Part shown: positions 36,484-48,182 of the stretch, piece after piece | Layout: every line of letters begins with the position of its first letter | Position numbering within the stretch: position 1 is the stretch's first letter | From: Neurospora crassa OR74A | Lineage: Eukaryota; Ascomycota; Sordariomycetes; Sordariales; Sordariaceae | Assembly (NCBI RefSeq): GCF_000182925.2 | Contig: NC_026507.1 | Span: 2,728,001 to 2,792,000, forward strand | DNA: 64,000 nt | Direction of reading: 5' to 3' | The notes under the pieces: generated by a model | Told to the model about the DNA's origin: nothing | Database searches by the model: none | Seen by the model: only the letters and a program-made list of their open reading frames with translations | Translations under genes and position numbers: made by a program

Positions 36484-39024
36484 AGTAGTCTTTGGCAGCA
36501 ATTCCCGTGAGCGGAGGACGGGAGGAGGGAGTGGGAGTGTTGATGAGTAATAGTAGCGAGAAAGAAGGACGGGAACTGGACGAACCGGCGGCGGCCCGTC
36601 TCAGGTGTGCTACGAGTTTTTGTGGGGAGGCAAATGATAGGTTGAAGGCGGGCAGGGCAAGAAAAAGAAAGAAAGAAAGAGGGTCGACGTAAAAAAGGGT
36701 CAAGAAAGTCAGTCAGTCGAGACGGTCAAGATGTTGTTGGTTCGAAAAGGAGTCAATCAGGGGGGGTGGGCTTTGAATGTCTGTCCTGCTTTGTGTGCTG
36801 GTTTTCCAATCACAATCACAAGGGTGAGAAAGATAGAGAGAGAGAGAGAGATCGACGGTGTACACGTGTGTAGTGTTTCTTTTTCTGTTCATCCCTTTTT
36901 CTTTTCCTGGATTTGCATTGCAAATTCGAAGAAAATAGAGTGGTAATGAGCAGATGGGGGAAATCGATCGCTGGTATGCGAATCGGGAGAAAATCCCATG
37001 TTTTGTAATGCTTTGGGCCATCGCCCACTGCTTGGGCCGGGGGAGGGAAGGGAGCATTGGGAGATCATCGGGGGGATTTCGGTGTGTTAGTGTAGACTAA
37101 GTAAGTACTTTTGACTCGCTCGTCCAGGGCTGGCCCAGCTTTTCGACTCTTGGGTGCTGGCTACCTACCTAGAGGTAGCTTAGGAACGAACAAGCTAATG
37201 GTTGAAACCGTCCATGCTGACTGATCTTGCGAGTGGCGGGTATCAAAAAAAATGTTCCATGCATAGAGTGTTCTCGAATTTATAACATGAAGATACATGG
37301 CGGGTATGGTGGGAAATATGTTGATGCAAGAGGAGCAAAACGCGCTGCGAAATCGAGGGCCGTTTTTGCCGAACCGAGACAAGCTCTCAATTTTGGGCTA
37401 GTGGACGACGGTGTGCGCAAAGTGTGTCTCGTCACACACGATTGTTGTAAGTCTATTCCGCGCCATGGTTGTTTGAAATTCCGTCCAGAGCGAGTCGGGC
37501 TGATGTTTCCATTTCGAGACTGCGGAAGGCGCTGAATATATTTCAAACAATAGATTTTCATGCGAACGCATGTCTTGCTGCGTACGGTGGCAGTTGTGGG
37601 TTGCAGGTTCGAGGGGGTTGGTTTGCTAACTGTTCTCCATACTTAGTCATAGTGCGAAGATGCTGTGGAAAAGTACACTAAAAGGAAGCAAAGCCAGTGG
37701 ACGAAGGAGAGGATATTTTCGTATATGTAAGCACACGAAAAGAGAGCATAGGGCGATCGCGATTTCCATGCTAGGGTTCTGTCGATCGGCTGTGAAGGTG
37801 GGGAGGGCTTTGACAAATAGTGTACGTGAAAAGAATCGGGACCCCTTCGTTCGAAAGTCGGGCACACCTAACTGAACCTCATGAGACCCGTCGTTCAAAA
37901 ACGACACTCCTCTTTTCGGAGGAGCCTCACGTTCTCGACTTTCCCACACACACACGCTCCCTCCCGTCCGTTATCAGAATGCGACTAGTCAAAAGCCAGT
38001 CCGAAAAAGTTCGGGGTGCAGCGTAATTGCCAGAAAATTCTAGCTGAGTGGCTCGGCTGGCGCTTCCTTGCCAGGCAGGGCAGGGCAATGCCAGGGTACA
38101 GTAGCAGGGTGTGTGCTAGCAGGATCATGTTCACTCCACACCAAGGGAGCATCATTGCTGTGGAGTCAACCTCATGGTCAATGTCCGATAATCCGGGTGT
38201 GTCGTGAACATGGACAAAGGGTCATGGGAAGGGGGAATATGGGCTTTCATATTCTTTTACTTCATCTTTCATGTCCTTTTTCGGTGTGTCTTGTGCTGAG
38301 GTCATCATGTCGGAATCTGCCAAGAGACGCCGTCTTGGGGGGAGGGAGGTTGAGGGATTGGCATGGTGACTGACGTCGGCTTCGCGGGGCCTCCGCCGGC
38401 TTTAAATGCTGCCAAGTCTTTAGGTTACACAGTACATAGGGTGCAGCATGTGGCGCCATGTACCGAACTGTAGTGTATATGATGGGGCGAGGGGTTATAC
38501 GTATGCACCTTTTTTTCTGGATGGGGTTTTCAACTTTTTCAGGGTCCTATTCCCAAAGCGGATGGGATTTGGGGGAGGCTGTGAAGAAGGTCACGACATG
38601 TTTGCATATGATATCATTCTGACCCAACAAATTGGCGACGACGTGGACGGGGCGCGCCGAGCGGCGATGAGTCCGTAACCCCGAGATGGCGGGCCGGGAT
38701 CATGGGCGACGGTGGAAAACAGGGCAGGGCAGGCAGGGCAGCACACATTGCAATGCCCTCATTTTGGGCCCAAAAAAGGGCGCATTTTCTCCCATTTTGC
38801 GGCGCTGGAGATGGGGCACGGGGTGGATTAGCTAACATTGGACACCCCTCTCGAGGGCCAATGGGCACAAGGAAAACCCGGGGGCCGCGGGGCCGGCGGG
38901 GGGAAGCGGTGCGGGATTGGCAGGCCCCTGTGATGTTCTCGACCGCGAGAAGTGGTGGTGACTTGGTGTGAGTGGCTGCCAAGACAAGACTTGTTCAAAA
39001 AAGAGGGGCGCGCAAATATGTAGC

Positions 39025-39047
39025 TAGTGTAGTGTAGTGCAGTGTAG
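39025..39047 (+). repeat. GTAGT pentamer microsatellite
   Basis: Four imperfect copies of the unit GTGTA/GTAGT (one GTGCA variant) in the wc-1 upstream region. Confidence 0.75.
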
Positions 39048-39537
39048 GTCCCGTCTGCCGACCTTCCACTTCGTCTGGCCGCTCGGGGTGTCTGTGAGCT
39101 TCCTGAGCCTTCCTTCACTTGGTTTGCCGTTCGTCGGCTGCTGGGCCGCCAAGAGGGGAACGGCGAGTACAAAGGGGCCCCGCCCTATCAGGTCTCTCTC
39201 TTCCTGAGGAAGGGCCAGTGGCTACAACCTAATCCGGAAGCGTTACTTATCAAGTGTGGATTCGCGTGTGAATGAAGCTGCAGTGAATCTGCACCGTGGG
39301 ACCAACGGCCGGCTGCGGTTCATTCTCATTCATAGAGTTCAAAGGCACTGACTGACTGACTGACTGCACTTTGTGGTGCACTGCACTTGTAAGACGTGGG
39401 TGCGGCCACCTCCATGCCCATTGCATCACACAACGAACTGAAGTCAACCATGGTCCAGTCCTGCGTCGAATTGCTTTCCCAAAAACATTCGTCCCTGTGA
39501 TACCCGACCCATTCCTTGGGCAACAACCTCATACTAC

Positions 39538-39595
39538 CCTCTTTTTTCTTTTTTTTCCTTTTTTTTCTTTTTTCTTTTTGTTTCTTTTTTGGACT
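39538..39595 (+). promoter_or_regulatory. CT-rich tract, possible wc-1 promoter or transcription-start element
   Basis: Almost pure C/T runs about 1.55 kb upstream of the wc-1 ATG. Pyrimidine-rich blocks commonly precede transcription starts in filamentous fungi. Its position would suit a proximal wc-1 promoter, but start sites cannot be located from sequence alone. Confidence 0.35.
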
Positions 39596-40410
39596 TGACA
39601 GACGACCCGGGGGCTTCCCAGGCTTCCCTCACACGCTTCCCTCCAGCTTGGGCAAAGAAAGAAAGGCCTCTCTTTTTCGCCTCTTCTCACCTTTCACAGC
39701 CCTCGGGACACACGCCGTTCGATAGACGCAACGTCACTCGTCGACCGTCCCGTCTCTGGGCCACCAATCAAGACCGAGTCCTGCCAAACCCACGGCCAGA
39801 GGGGCTCCCATCGTCTTTGCTGTTAGGGCAGAGCCGGATTCCGATTCCTCCATCCCGTCTTCCACTTTCCCATCCCGTATGTTGGAACTCTCTTTTTTTC
39901 TCCACGTTCCGTTGCGAAGCTCAGCTGCCAGCCAAGAACCACGCACCACATCGATGCCATCCATCCCGGAAACACCCACTACTGCTATACACTTTGACAC
40001 TACCTACAGTACACTCACTACCACATCACATCTACCTTATCCTGGTGGCCATTCAGCTAGATAGTCCATACTTTCTTTCTTCACCTATTCCCGGCCCTTG
40101 TTCGTTAGGGTTTCCACGCTTAGTCCATATACACACTGCCGGGCTCGTTGCAAGCCACCTCGGCCACCCTTCCCTCCTCAGCCTCTCGAGTCTAATTACA
40201 CTCGTCTCCTTCCACTTATTGGTGCAGCATAGCGTCTCCATTCATCTTTTTTCCCCTCCTGGGCTCGCTCAGGGTCCTCCCCCAGTACGTCCGCATTCCA
40301 CGTGCGTCCCCTCTGCAATCTGCAGCCTGCGCTTGCTTCCGTGATCCGGCGGCGTCTGGTCATCTCCGAGTCGTCCCCCATCCATCGCGTACCTAGAAAG
40401 AAGCTGAGGT

Positions 40411-40418
40411 GATCGATC
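40411..40418 (+). promoter_or_regulatory. GATCGATC word, candidate White Collar complex site
   Basis: A palindromic double GATC about 730 bp upstream of the wc-1 ATG; further GATCG words lie at 40503-40507 and 40936-40941. Light-response elements bound by the White Collar complex contain closely spaced GATC/GATCGA words. Single GATCG words are expected several times by chance in this region, so this is only a candidate. Confidence 0.3.
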
Positions 40419-41040
40419 CCCTGTGTCGCTCAAGCGGGCTTCTTCCATGTTTGGGTCCAAGGCAAGAAGGCTACGGACGAGCGCACTGTACGCGTAACAC
40501 TCGATCGCCCGGCTCCGCTCCGTCTACCCAAATCACCACACAACTGCACCGCGTGCCCGCATGCCGGTTTCCTGGACATTCCCAGTCCCCCCCTGCGCTG
40601 CTTCGTCCTTGCTTACCTACCCCGAGTCACACTTCACCTTCCCTGCCAAGAAGGCCCTGATTTTCTTTCTCTTTCATACAGCTAACCGCTGCCTGGTCAC
40701 CTAGATAACTGGCGCTGCCTTGAATACGCACACGGATACAGATATACTTTATTCTTTTTTTCCGACAGCCAAACAAACTTCCAACCCTATGCTTGGGTCC
40801 GCCGCCACACTACATCTCCGCACGTTCCGTCCCACCTCCCCTTCCGTCTGCGTCTCCACGTCTGAGCTTCCTTTCCCGTCTGCTTGAGTGACAGCTTCGT
40901 ACCGACAAGCAGGTACCAGTATCAGACGGCTTATTGATCGATGCAGCAACGACACCCACGGTCCCTCAATGTGATCACCCGACCCGGCCCTTCCTGGCGC
41001 ACCACCTTTTAGCACACCTATACTACGACCAAATCCTAAG

Positions 41041-41081
41041 AGAGAGGAGAGAGAGGAGAGAGAGGAGAGAGAGAGAGAGCT
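41041..41081 (+). repeat. GAGAGA-rich simple repeat in the wc-1 leader
   Basis: Repeats of GAGAGGAGA and GAGAGA just upstream of the wc-1 start codon. In the wc-1 frame they read as repeated RER/ERR codons, but no in-frame ATG precedes them. Confidence 0.85.
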
Positions 41082-41149
41082 TCTTAGCTAAGAGCTTGTT
41101 TCTATTGTCAACCCATTACGAATCGCTTGGGGCGACCGATGCAGCCACC

Positions 41150-44100
41150 ATGAACAACAACTACTACGGTTCCCCGCTGTCTCCTGAGGAGCTTCAGCAT
41201 CAAATGCACCAGCACCAGCAGCAGCAGCAGCAACAACAACAACAACAACAGCAGCAGCAGCAGCAGCAACAACAACAACAGCAACAACAGCAACAACAGC
41301 ATCAGCATCAGCAGCAACAAAAAACCAATCAGCATCGCAATGCCGGCATGATGAATACGCCTCCAACTACAAATCAAGGAAACAGCACGATTCACGCTTC
41401 AGATGTAACCATGTCAGGAGGAAGCGACTCTCTTGATGAAATCATCCAGCAGAACCTCGACGAAATGCATCGAAGGCGGAGTGTCCCCCAGCCCTATGGG
41501 GGCCAGACTAGGAGGTTGTCCATGTTTGATTACGCGAACCCCAACGATGGTTTCTCGGACTATCAACTCGATAATATGTCAGGAAATTACGGGGACATGA
41601 CTGGCGGCATGGGCATGTCAGGGCACTCGAGCCCGTATGCAGGGCAGAACATCATGGCCATGTCGGACCACAGCGGTGGATACTCGCACATGTCGCCCAA
41701 TGTTATGGGCAACATGATGACTTACCCCAACCTCAACATGTACCACTCTCCCCCGATCGAGAACCCCTATTCTTCGGCCGGACTCGACACTATTCGCACC
41801 GATTTTTCCATGGACATGAACATGGATAGTGGCTCCGTCAGCGCAGCCAGCGTACATCCCACCCCTGGGCTTAATAAGCAGGACGACGAGATGATGACCA
41901 TGGAGCAGGGCTTTGGTGGAGGTGACGATGCCAACGCCTCTCACCAGGCCCAACAAAACATGGGCGGTTTGACTCCGGCCATGACTCCGGCCATGACCCC
42001 TGCAATGACCCCGGGTGTCAGCAACTTTGCACAAGGCATGGCTACACCAGTCTCACAGGATGCGGCAAGCACACCCGCGACAACCTTCCAGTCTCCGTCC
42101 TTATCCGCAACAACACAGACAATACGAATTGGGCCGCCGCCACCGCCGAGCGTCACCAATGCCCCCACCCCAGCGCCATTTACCTCGACGCCGTCAGGTG
42201 GAGGAGCGTCCCAGACAAAGAGCATTTACTCCAAAAGCGGTTTCGACATGCTGAGGGCGTTGTGGTATGTGGCATCGAGGAAGGACCCAAAGCTTAAGCT
42301 CGGTGCCGTGGACATGTCTTGTGCATTTGTCGTCTGTGATGTAACACTCAACGATTGCCCCATCATTTATGTGTCCGATAACTTCCAAAACCTCACGGGC
42401 TATAGTCGCCACGAGATTGTCGGGCGGAACTGCCGCTTCTTGCAGGCCCCCGACGGTAATGTGGAGGCTGGCACCAAGCGCGAATTTGTCGAAAACAACG
42501 CCGTATATACGCTCAAGAAGACCATCGCGGAGGGCCAGGAGATTCAGCAGAGTCTGATCAATTATCGGAAGGGCGGCAAGCCTTTCCTGAATTTGTTGAC
42601 CATGATTCCCATTCCCTGGGATACCGAAGAAATCCGTTATTTCATTGGATTTCAGATCGATCTCGTGGAATGCCCTGATGCCATAATCGGCCAGGAAGGA
42701 AATGGGCCCATGCAGGTCAACTATACCCACAGCGATATCGGGCAGTACATCTGGACGCCACCTACCCAGAAGCAACTGGAGCCTGCCGACGGCCAGACTT
42801 TGGGCGTTGATGATGTTTCGACACTTTTGCAGCAATGTAATTCGAAGGGTGTTGCATCCGACTGGCACAAACAATCCTGGGATAAGATGCTTTTGGAGAA
42901 CGCAGACGATGTTGTCCATGTGTTGTCGCTCAAGGGTCTCTTCTTATACCTATCTCCGGCCTGTAAGAAAGTGTTGGAGTACGATGCCAGCGACCTCGTT
43001 GGGACCTCGCTGTCCTCGATTTGCCACCCGTCCGACATCGTGCCGGTGACGAGGGAGTTGAAAGAGGCCCAGCAACACACTCCAGTCAATATAGTCTTCA
43101 GAATTCGGAGAAAGAACAGTGGTTATACCTGGTTTGAAAGCCACGGAACATTGTTCAACGAACAGGGTAAGGGTCGCAAGTGTATCATTCTTGTGGGGAG
43201 AAAACGCCCCGTTTTTGCTCTACACAGAAAGGACCTCGAACTCAACGGCGGTATTGGTGACAGCGAAATTTGGACCAAGGTCTCGACATCAGGCATGTTC
43301 TTGTTCGTTTCGTCGAATGTCCGGTCGCTCCTGGATTTGCTCCCGGAGAACCTCCAAGGTACCAGCATGCAAGATCTCATGCGCAAGGAATCCAGAGCCG
43401 AGTTTGGGAGGACGATAGAGAAAGCTAGAAAGGGCAAGATCGCGAGCTGCAAGCATGAGGTGCAAAACAAGCGTGGCCAGGTGCTCCAGGCCTATACAAC
43501 ATTCTACCCCGGAGATGGTGGTGAGGGTCAAAGGCCAACGTTTTTGTTGGCGCAAACAAAGCTGTTGAAGGCGTCATCAAGGACACTAGCTCCCGCGACC
43601 GTAACGGTCAAGAATATGTCTCCGGGCGGTGTTCCTTTGTCGCCAATGAAAGGGATCCAGACCGACAGTGATAGCAACACTCTCATGGGCGGGATGTCGA
43701 AGTCGGGAAGCAGCGATAGTACGGGGGCCATGGTCTCAGCTCGTAGCAGTGCAGGACCCGGCCAGGATGCGGCTTTGGACGCCGATAACATATTTGACGA
43801 ACTCAAGACAACGCGTTGCACCAGCTGGCAGTACGAGCTGAGGCAAATGGAGAAGGTGAATCGCATGTTGGCCGAAGAGCTGGCGCAGCTTTTGTCTAAC
43901 AAGAAAAAACGGAAACGAAGAAAGGGAGGAGGTAACATGGTGAGGGATTGTGCAAATTGCCATACGAGGAACACGCCCGAATGGCGGCGTGGGCCAAGCG
44001 GGAATCGAGATCTATGCAACAGTTGTGGGTTGAGATGGGCAAAGCAGGTAAGCTATCAATTTCCTTCTTTGGATTTGTTTGCCCCCCACGTTACTAATGT

Positions 44101-44720
44101 GGAAAAATGGATAGACTGGGCGCGTATCGCCGCGCACCTCATCCCGAGGTGGGAATGGTGATTCGATGAGCAAGAAGAGCAATTCACCTAGTCACTCGTC
44201 GCCCCTTCATCGAGAAGTCGGCAACGATTCACCGTCTACTACCACCGCTACCAAGAACTCACCCTCTCTTCGAGGAAGTAGCACCACTGCACCCGGTACG
44301 ATCACAACGGACAGCGGACCAGCAGTCGCATCGAGCGCTAGTGGAACCGGTAGTACGACTATAGCTACTTCAGCCAATTCTGCTGCATCAACCGTCAACG
44401 CCCTGGGCCCTCCTGCGACAGGTCCCAGTGGCGGCTCACCGGCTCAACATCTTCCGCCTCATCTCCAGGGAACACACCTTAACGCCCAGGCCATGCAGCG
44501 TGTACACCAGCATAAGCAGCATCAGCAGCATCAACAGCAGCATCAACAGCAGCATCAACAGCAGCATCAACAGCAGCACCAACAGCTTCAGCAGCATCAG
44601 TTCAACCCTCCACAAAGCCAGCCACTCCTGGAAGGCGGAAGCGGTTTCCGTGGAAGCGGAATGGAGATGACCTCAATTAGGGAAGAGATGGGCGAACATC
44701 AACAGGGCTTAAGTGTATAG
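41150..44720 (+). CDS. wc-1: White Collar-1 blue-light receptor and circadian transcription factor
   Basis: Flavin-binding photoreceptor that pairs with WC-2 to form the White Collar complex, which activates light-induced genes and the clock gene frq. Exons 41150-44047 and 44115-44720 give exactly 1167 residues. In order: 28 consecutive Gln at residues 23-50 within a longer Q/H stretch; three PAMT repeats near 280; LOV domain about 390-508 with GRNCRFLQ, where Cys428 should form the flavin adduct; PAS-B about 575-685; PAS-C about 705-790; a basic nuclear signal (KKKRKRRK) near 920; a GATA zinc finger with Cys934, 937, 956 and 959 (C-X2-C-X18-C-X2-C); and a Ser/Thr-rich then Q/H-rich C-terminus. 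The start has an ideal context (GCCACCATGA). The frame is open upstream to 40934 without an ATG and open downstream of the TAG for 138 codons. The sequence matches my memory of N. crassa WC-1 nearly throughout. Confidence 0.99.
41207..41320 (+). repeat. CAG/CAA tract encoding the WC-1 N-terminal polyglutamine
   Basis: Mixed CAG and CAA codons; 41216-41299 encodes 28 uninterrupted Gln, flanked by His-interrupted copies. Length variation of this tract among natural isolates has been linked to clock period in N. crassa (established, recalled). Confidence 0.97.
44048..44114 (+). other. wc-1 intron, 67 nt
   Basis: Donor GTAAGC after WAKQ and acceptor GGATAG before TGRVSPR, with a TACTAAT branch-like word. 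It directly follows the zinc finger. If retained, the frame runs 38 further codons to a stop at 44159-44161. Confidence 0.93.
44508..44600 (+). repeat. CAG/CAT repeats encoding the WC-1 C-terminal Q/H stretch
   Basis: Repeating units of CAT CAG CAG/CAA code for HQQQ copies. Comparable CAA/CAG runs recur after the stop codon at 44868-44925. Confidence 0.9.
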
Positions 44721-45137
44721 GAACCACTCGGCCCATTGACTACATCGTCGACCTCTTATGACTCATCGGTCTCAAACCTGTCGTTGCCTGCAGTGGAAGT
44801 CGGTGACCATACTGACCCCCAGCAACAACTACAAGATCAAGGCCGCTGTCAGACTCATAGGCTGGGACAACAACAACAAAAACAACAACAACAACAAGAA
44901 GGAGAACAACAACAACACAAAGAACATAGTAGTACGAGTCTACCGTCCCAGAGGCAACGGTTACACAAGGAGCTTTGTGAGTTCCATGAGTTGCATGATT
45001 CGCGGGAATGGCAGCAACAACACCAACAGCAGCATCTTTATGCCTCACAGCAACGACAACATCATGTAGAACTGCAAAAGAGGTTGCAACAGCGGCAGCA
45101 AATGCAAATACCGCAGCCGCAGCAGGAGCAGCTGTAA
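44721..45137 (+). other. In-frame Q-rich open stretch directly after the wc-1 stop
   Basis: From the base after TAG, the wc-1 frame continues for 138 sense codons to a TAA at 45135-45137, with Q-rich content (QQQQKQQQQQEGEQQQHKEH and similar). It has no ATG near its start. It may be 3' UTR, a readthrough extension or a remnant of a longer ancestral C-terminus. Confidence 0.6.
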
Positions 45138-45725
45138 GAGTAACTACGCCCATCATCACCGACCGAAGGACCGAAAGACGATATTGAGTACACCAATAAC
45201 CTCGGCGGCCCATCTCATGGCCACTGTCTCTACTCGCAGCTACTATACGTTACCTGGGCTTCAATACAATAGAGAGGGTGTGTAGAATATGAGGGGAAGA
45301 CGGGCAACCAACATTCCCGGAACGGACGATGGGAAAACGCTTGAGGCCCATGCGGTCGTCGGAGAGAAAAAGGAGCAATCTTACTAGAGATTTGCAAACT
45401 TCGGATCATACCAGACCTATATACATACATGCACACATACTCGTATACGTATGTCATGATAGTTTTCTCTTTCTTTTCTTTGTATGTGGAGGGTTATTCA
45501 ACAGAAGAAGGCCTGTATAGTGTAGACTTTTACATTAAAGTGGCACGAGCTAGTAAGGATGGAGTATTTTCAACAAGGGTAGGAAAAAGGAAAGGAAGGA
45601 CAAGGATTGGTGAATGGGCATGGATAGGTTGATTTGAGTAAGACTGGTTGGTTGGTTGGTTTGGTTGACAGGAGCCGGAGCGTTTTAGAAATCGGCTGCT
45701 TGCTGGCTTGACACATTGTGTTTTC

Positions 45726-45728
<3 letters not shown>

Positions 45729-45760
<32 letters not shown>
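45729..45760 (+). repeat. T32 homopolymer
   Basis: An uninterrupted run of 32 T residues about 1.0 kb downstream of the wc-1 stop codon. Confidence 0.95.
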
Positions 45761-45761
<1 letters not shown>

Positions 45762-46427
45762 GGATGTGCTTTTATATACATATATATCATCATAGTTGGT
45801 TTTGATTAGGTCGTTTATGTCCTGCATTCAAATATGCATTCTTGAGCTTCAATCTGATTGATGTAGTTCTTTCATCATGGTCGTTATCTTGATCTTTGAC
45901 TGCACTGGTGGCATACGTTCCAGATGGAGAATATGTTTGAACCAAGTGGGCATGGCAATGGGAGGAAGGCAGTTTGTTGTCCCTTTGCTATCTTGCTGGT
46001 TGAGCAAACAGACCATGCATGGTAGGACAGGCCGTAATCGTAACCATATACCGACCAGTCGTGGTCTGGAAGCGGAAAAGAAAGAAGAGAAAAAAAAAAG
46101 GCTCATTCTGCTCGTTTTCATGTGTCGATGAGTGTATTTACTTTGAGCGAAATAATCATCTCATCCCAAGCTAAGTTGTTGTCTGTACGCTTTATTTCAC
46201 TTCTACAAAGCACCGCCTTTACCAGACTCACAGCATTGCTTTTTATGCTCTGACATTGCAAACCTTGACAACAACCTCAGTCACTTACGACGACCATAAT
46301 GGCGAAACGACGCTCTTTCCCATTGTTATAGGCAACTAACTAACTACTACTAATAGTGTTTGTTAACCTGCATAATTATAATTTGTTGCATGTTGCATTT
46401 CGAAATGATTGAGCGGGGTATTATCCA

Positions 46428-46460
46428 TTTATCCATCCATCCATCCATCCATCCATCCAG
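46428..46460 (+). repeat. CCAT tetranucleotide microsatellite
   Basis: About eight head-to-tail copies of CCAT (ATCC in another register) in the region downstream of wc-1. Confidence 0.9.
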
Positions 46461-48182
46461 CAGTTTTCCATTTCTCTTTTCCGCTTCTTGCACTTTGCGC
46501 TCAATATTCCTTTCCCTAACTCCCCAACTAATTCCCTTGTTTGAAGGGGGAAGAAAAAGAGATAACAATGCCAAACCATATCTGCCAACACCAACAAACA
46601 CCATCACCACCACCATAGCCGGTGAAACTCCATCTATCTGTGTACCTATCTATCTATCTCGCATGTCCACCCGTCCCACATAGAAGAAAGTCGATAGTGA
46701 TGATAGAGAGATCTCCAGCCAAATAAATGGTCCATGTGTACTTGGACAGAGTTGTGACCGCGCTACGGTCCGTAATGGAAAAAGAAAGAAAAAAGGACAA
46801 GACCGATGGACACAGCGTGTCATGATGTATGTGTGAATAATAATGGGTATGCAACGAGTTACCAAATATGCAGCTGCAGTAGGATAGAGAAAACGCCCAC
46901 TTTGTCCCCCTCCCCCCCATCCAGAGAGAACGCCCCACCCAACCAATGCCAAAGCTTGCTTCCCAACTCCTTTGTATCCATGATGTGATGTGATGTGTAA
47001 CCCGGAATCGGGGGAAAAAAAAGGGAAAATCGTGACGAGATTAAAGGACAGATCCCACACACCACAAGTCCCAGCATAGCACGCCGTGTGGTAGCTGTGC
47101 TGTATATGTAGGTTCAAATTCCACGCCTCGCCCCTTGTTCATGAAAACCCTCTTACCAGATTCAGCCCATCAGATGGCTCAAACCATCCCAAGAATAGAC
47201 AGCCCGCGCCATTCGTAAGTTTATGTCATGATTGTAGGAATCATTATCGTCGCTGCTGTTTTGAAAAATAAAGAGAAAGGGATGTCCAGAGCTAGCGCTG
47301 CAGCCTGAGCAACCAGGGTTGACTGATACCATTTACCACATGCACGCAAGTTTCATTTGCGAAGCAGACAATATATGGTCAGAAGAAAACCGGAGTAGAT
47401 GGGGAGAGAAGAGCCTGGTGGAAGAGTGAATGCCCGTGGATGATGAAAAAAATATGGGTTCGGTTGTTGTCGGCAATGAATGTGAAATTTGCCGCCTGGG
47501 GAAATGAAGAGCATGTCTCGCAACTCGCTGTCTAAGCAGCACATAAAACGAGCCTGTCTTTTCAGAAGGAGTGTAATGTGGATCAAAGAGGATGTCGTCC
47601 ATACCCATGCCGGTGTGTTGGCCCAGTCAAGTCAAATATGACTCTTTGCGCTTCTCGTTCCAGAGAGGCTTTCGATTGCGATGCAGCTGCTCAAAGACAG
47701 CATTGATGTAGAATGCGATCTGCGAAATCGCTTCCTGTTGTGTCTGGTGTTTGTTGATGTGAGTTGTTCGAACGGTATCAAAAGAAAGAGTATGAGAAGA
47801 AACAATGCTGAGGTCACACCATCCGCCAGTATACCATTTACATGGTAAACAACATGGTGAATGAGTGAACAAAATGCAGCTAGCTGTATGGGAAAAAAAG
47901 AAGCCGAGAAAGTAGTGTCTCAGAGACCGCTTGTATATGCGCCGAATGGGAACCGGAGACGATGCCGCGATAATAGAAAACGAAGGATGAAGAGGAAGAT
48001 GAGAAGTGAGTATGATAGCTCAACAACTCGAGGGTAACGAGATCTTGTAGCAGATGCAATTACAAGTGAAATGCAAGTATGCAGATCCGGTGTCGAAAAA
48101 CCGGTAGCGACAAGCGTTCAACGCTTGCTTGTCATTGTTGACAAGAATTCCCAAAAGCCCAGTCAAATCTCCATGGACTCCT

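Larger units (their letters stand above)
35274..41149. other. Long upstream region of wc-1, 5.9 kb
   Basis: No confident protein gene. It includes the importin 3' UTR, then low-complexity stretches: GTAGT pentamers (36463-36483 and 39025-39047), a T-run (about 36409-36421), GA repeats (36833-36851, 41041-41081), GACT repeats (39347-39366) and a CT-rich block (39538-39595). The longest ORF (39589-40344, 251 codons) is C/T-rich leader-like sequence without family features. In N. crassa, wc-1 is known to be transcribed from more than one upstream promoter with a long leader; this region is the place for them. Confidence 0.65.
45138..48182. other. Convergent intergenic region, 3.0 kb
   Basis: wc-1 3' UTR and downstream DNA, then the 3' side of the NYN gene. 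It holds a T32 run (45729-45760), tandem CCAT units (about 46428-46460) and short GT-rich or CT-rich tracts. ORFs up to 155 codons lack family features. A B-box-like GGTTCAAATTCC near 47111 has no matching tRNA body. Confidence 0.55.

Noticed and set aside
39589-40344. 251-codon ORF upstream of wc-1
   Set aside because: Composition follows the C/T-rich leader (Pro/Ser/Leu/His-rich), there is no conserved motif, and it lies where a long wc-1 5' UTR is expected.
35274-41149. Claimed enrichment of GATCG sites upstream of wc-1
   Set aside because: About eleven occurrences on both strands are expected by chance in this length, so only the double GATCGATC word is kept as a weak candidate.
41088-41395. 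Leu-, Ala- or Val-rich minus ORFs over the wc-1 polyQ
   Set aside because: Reverse-complement readings of the CAG/CAA tract.
44740-45213. 157-codon minus ORF downstream of wc-1
   Set aside because: Val/Ala-rich product is the reverse complement of CAA/CAG repeats; no independent support.
47060-47130. Possible tRNA (B-box-like GGTTCAAATTCC)
   Set aside because: No convincing A box, no acceptor stem and no anticodon arm could be paired.
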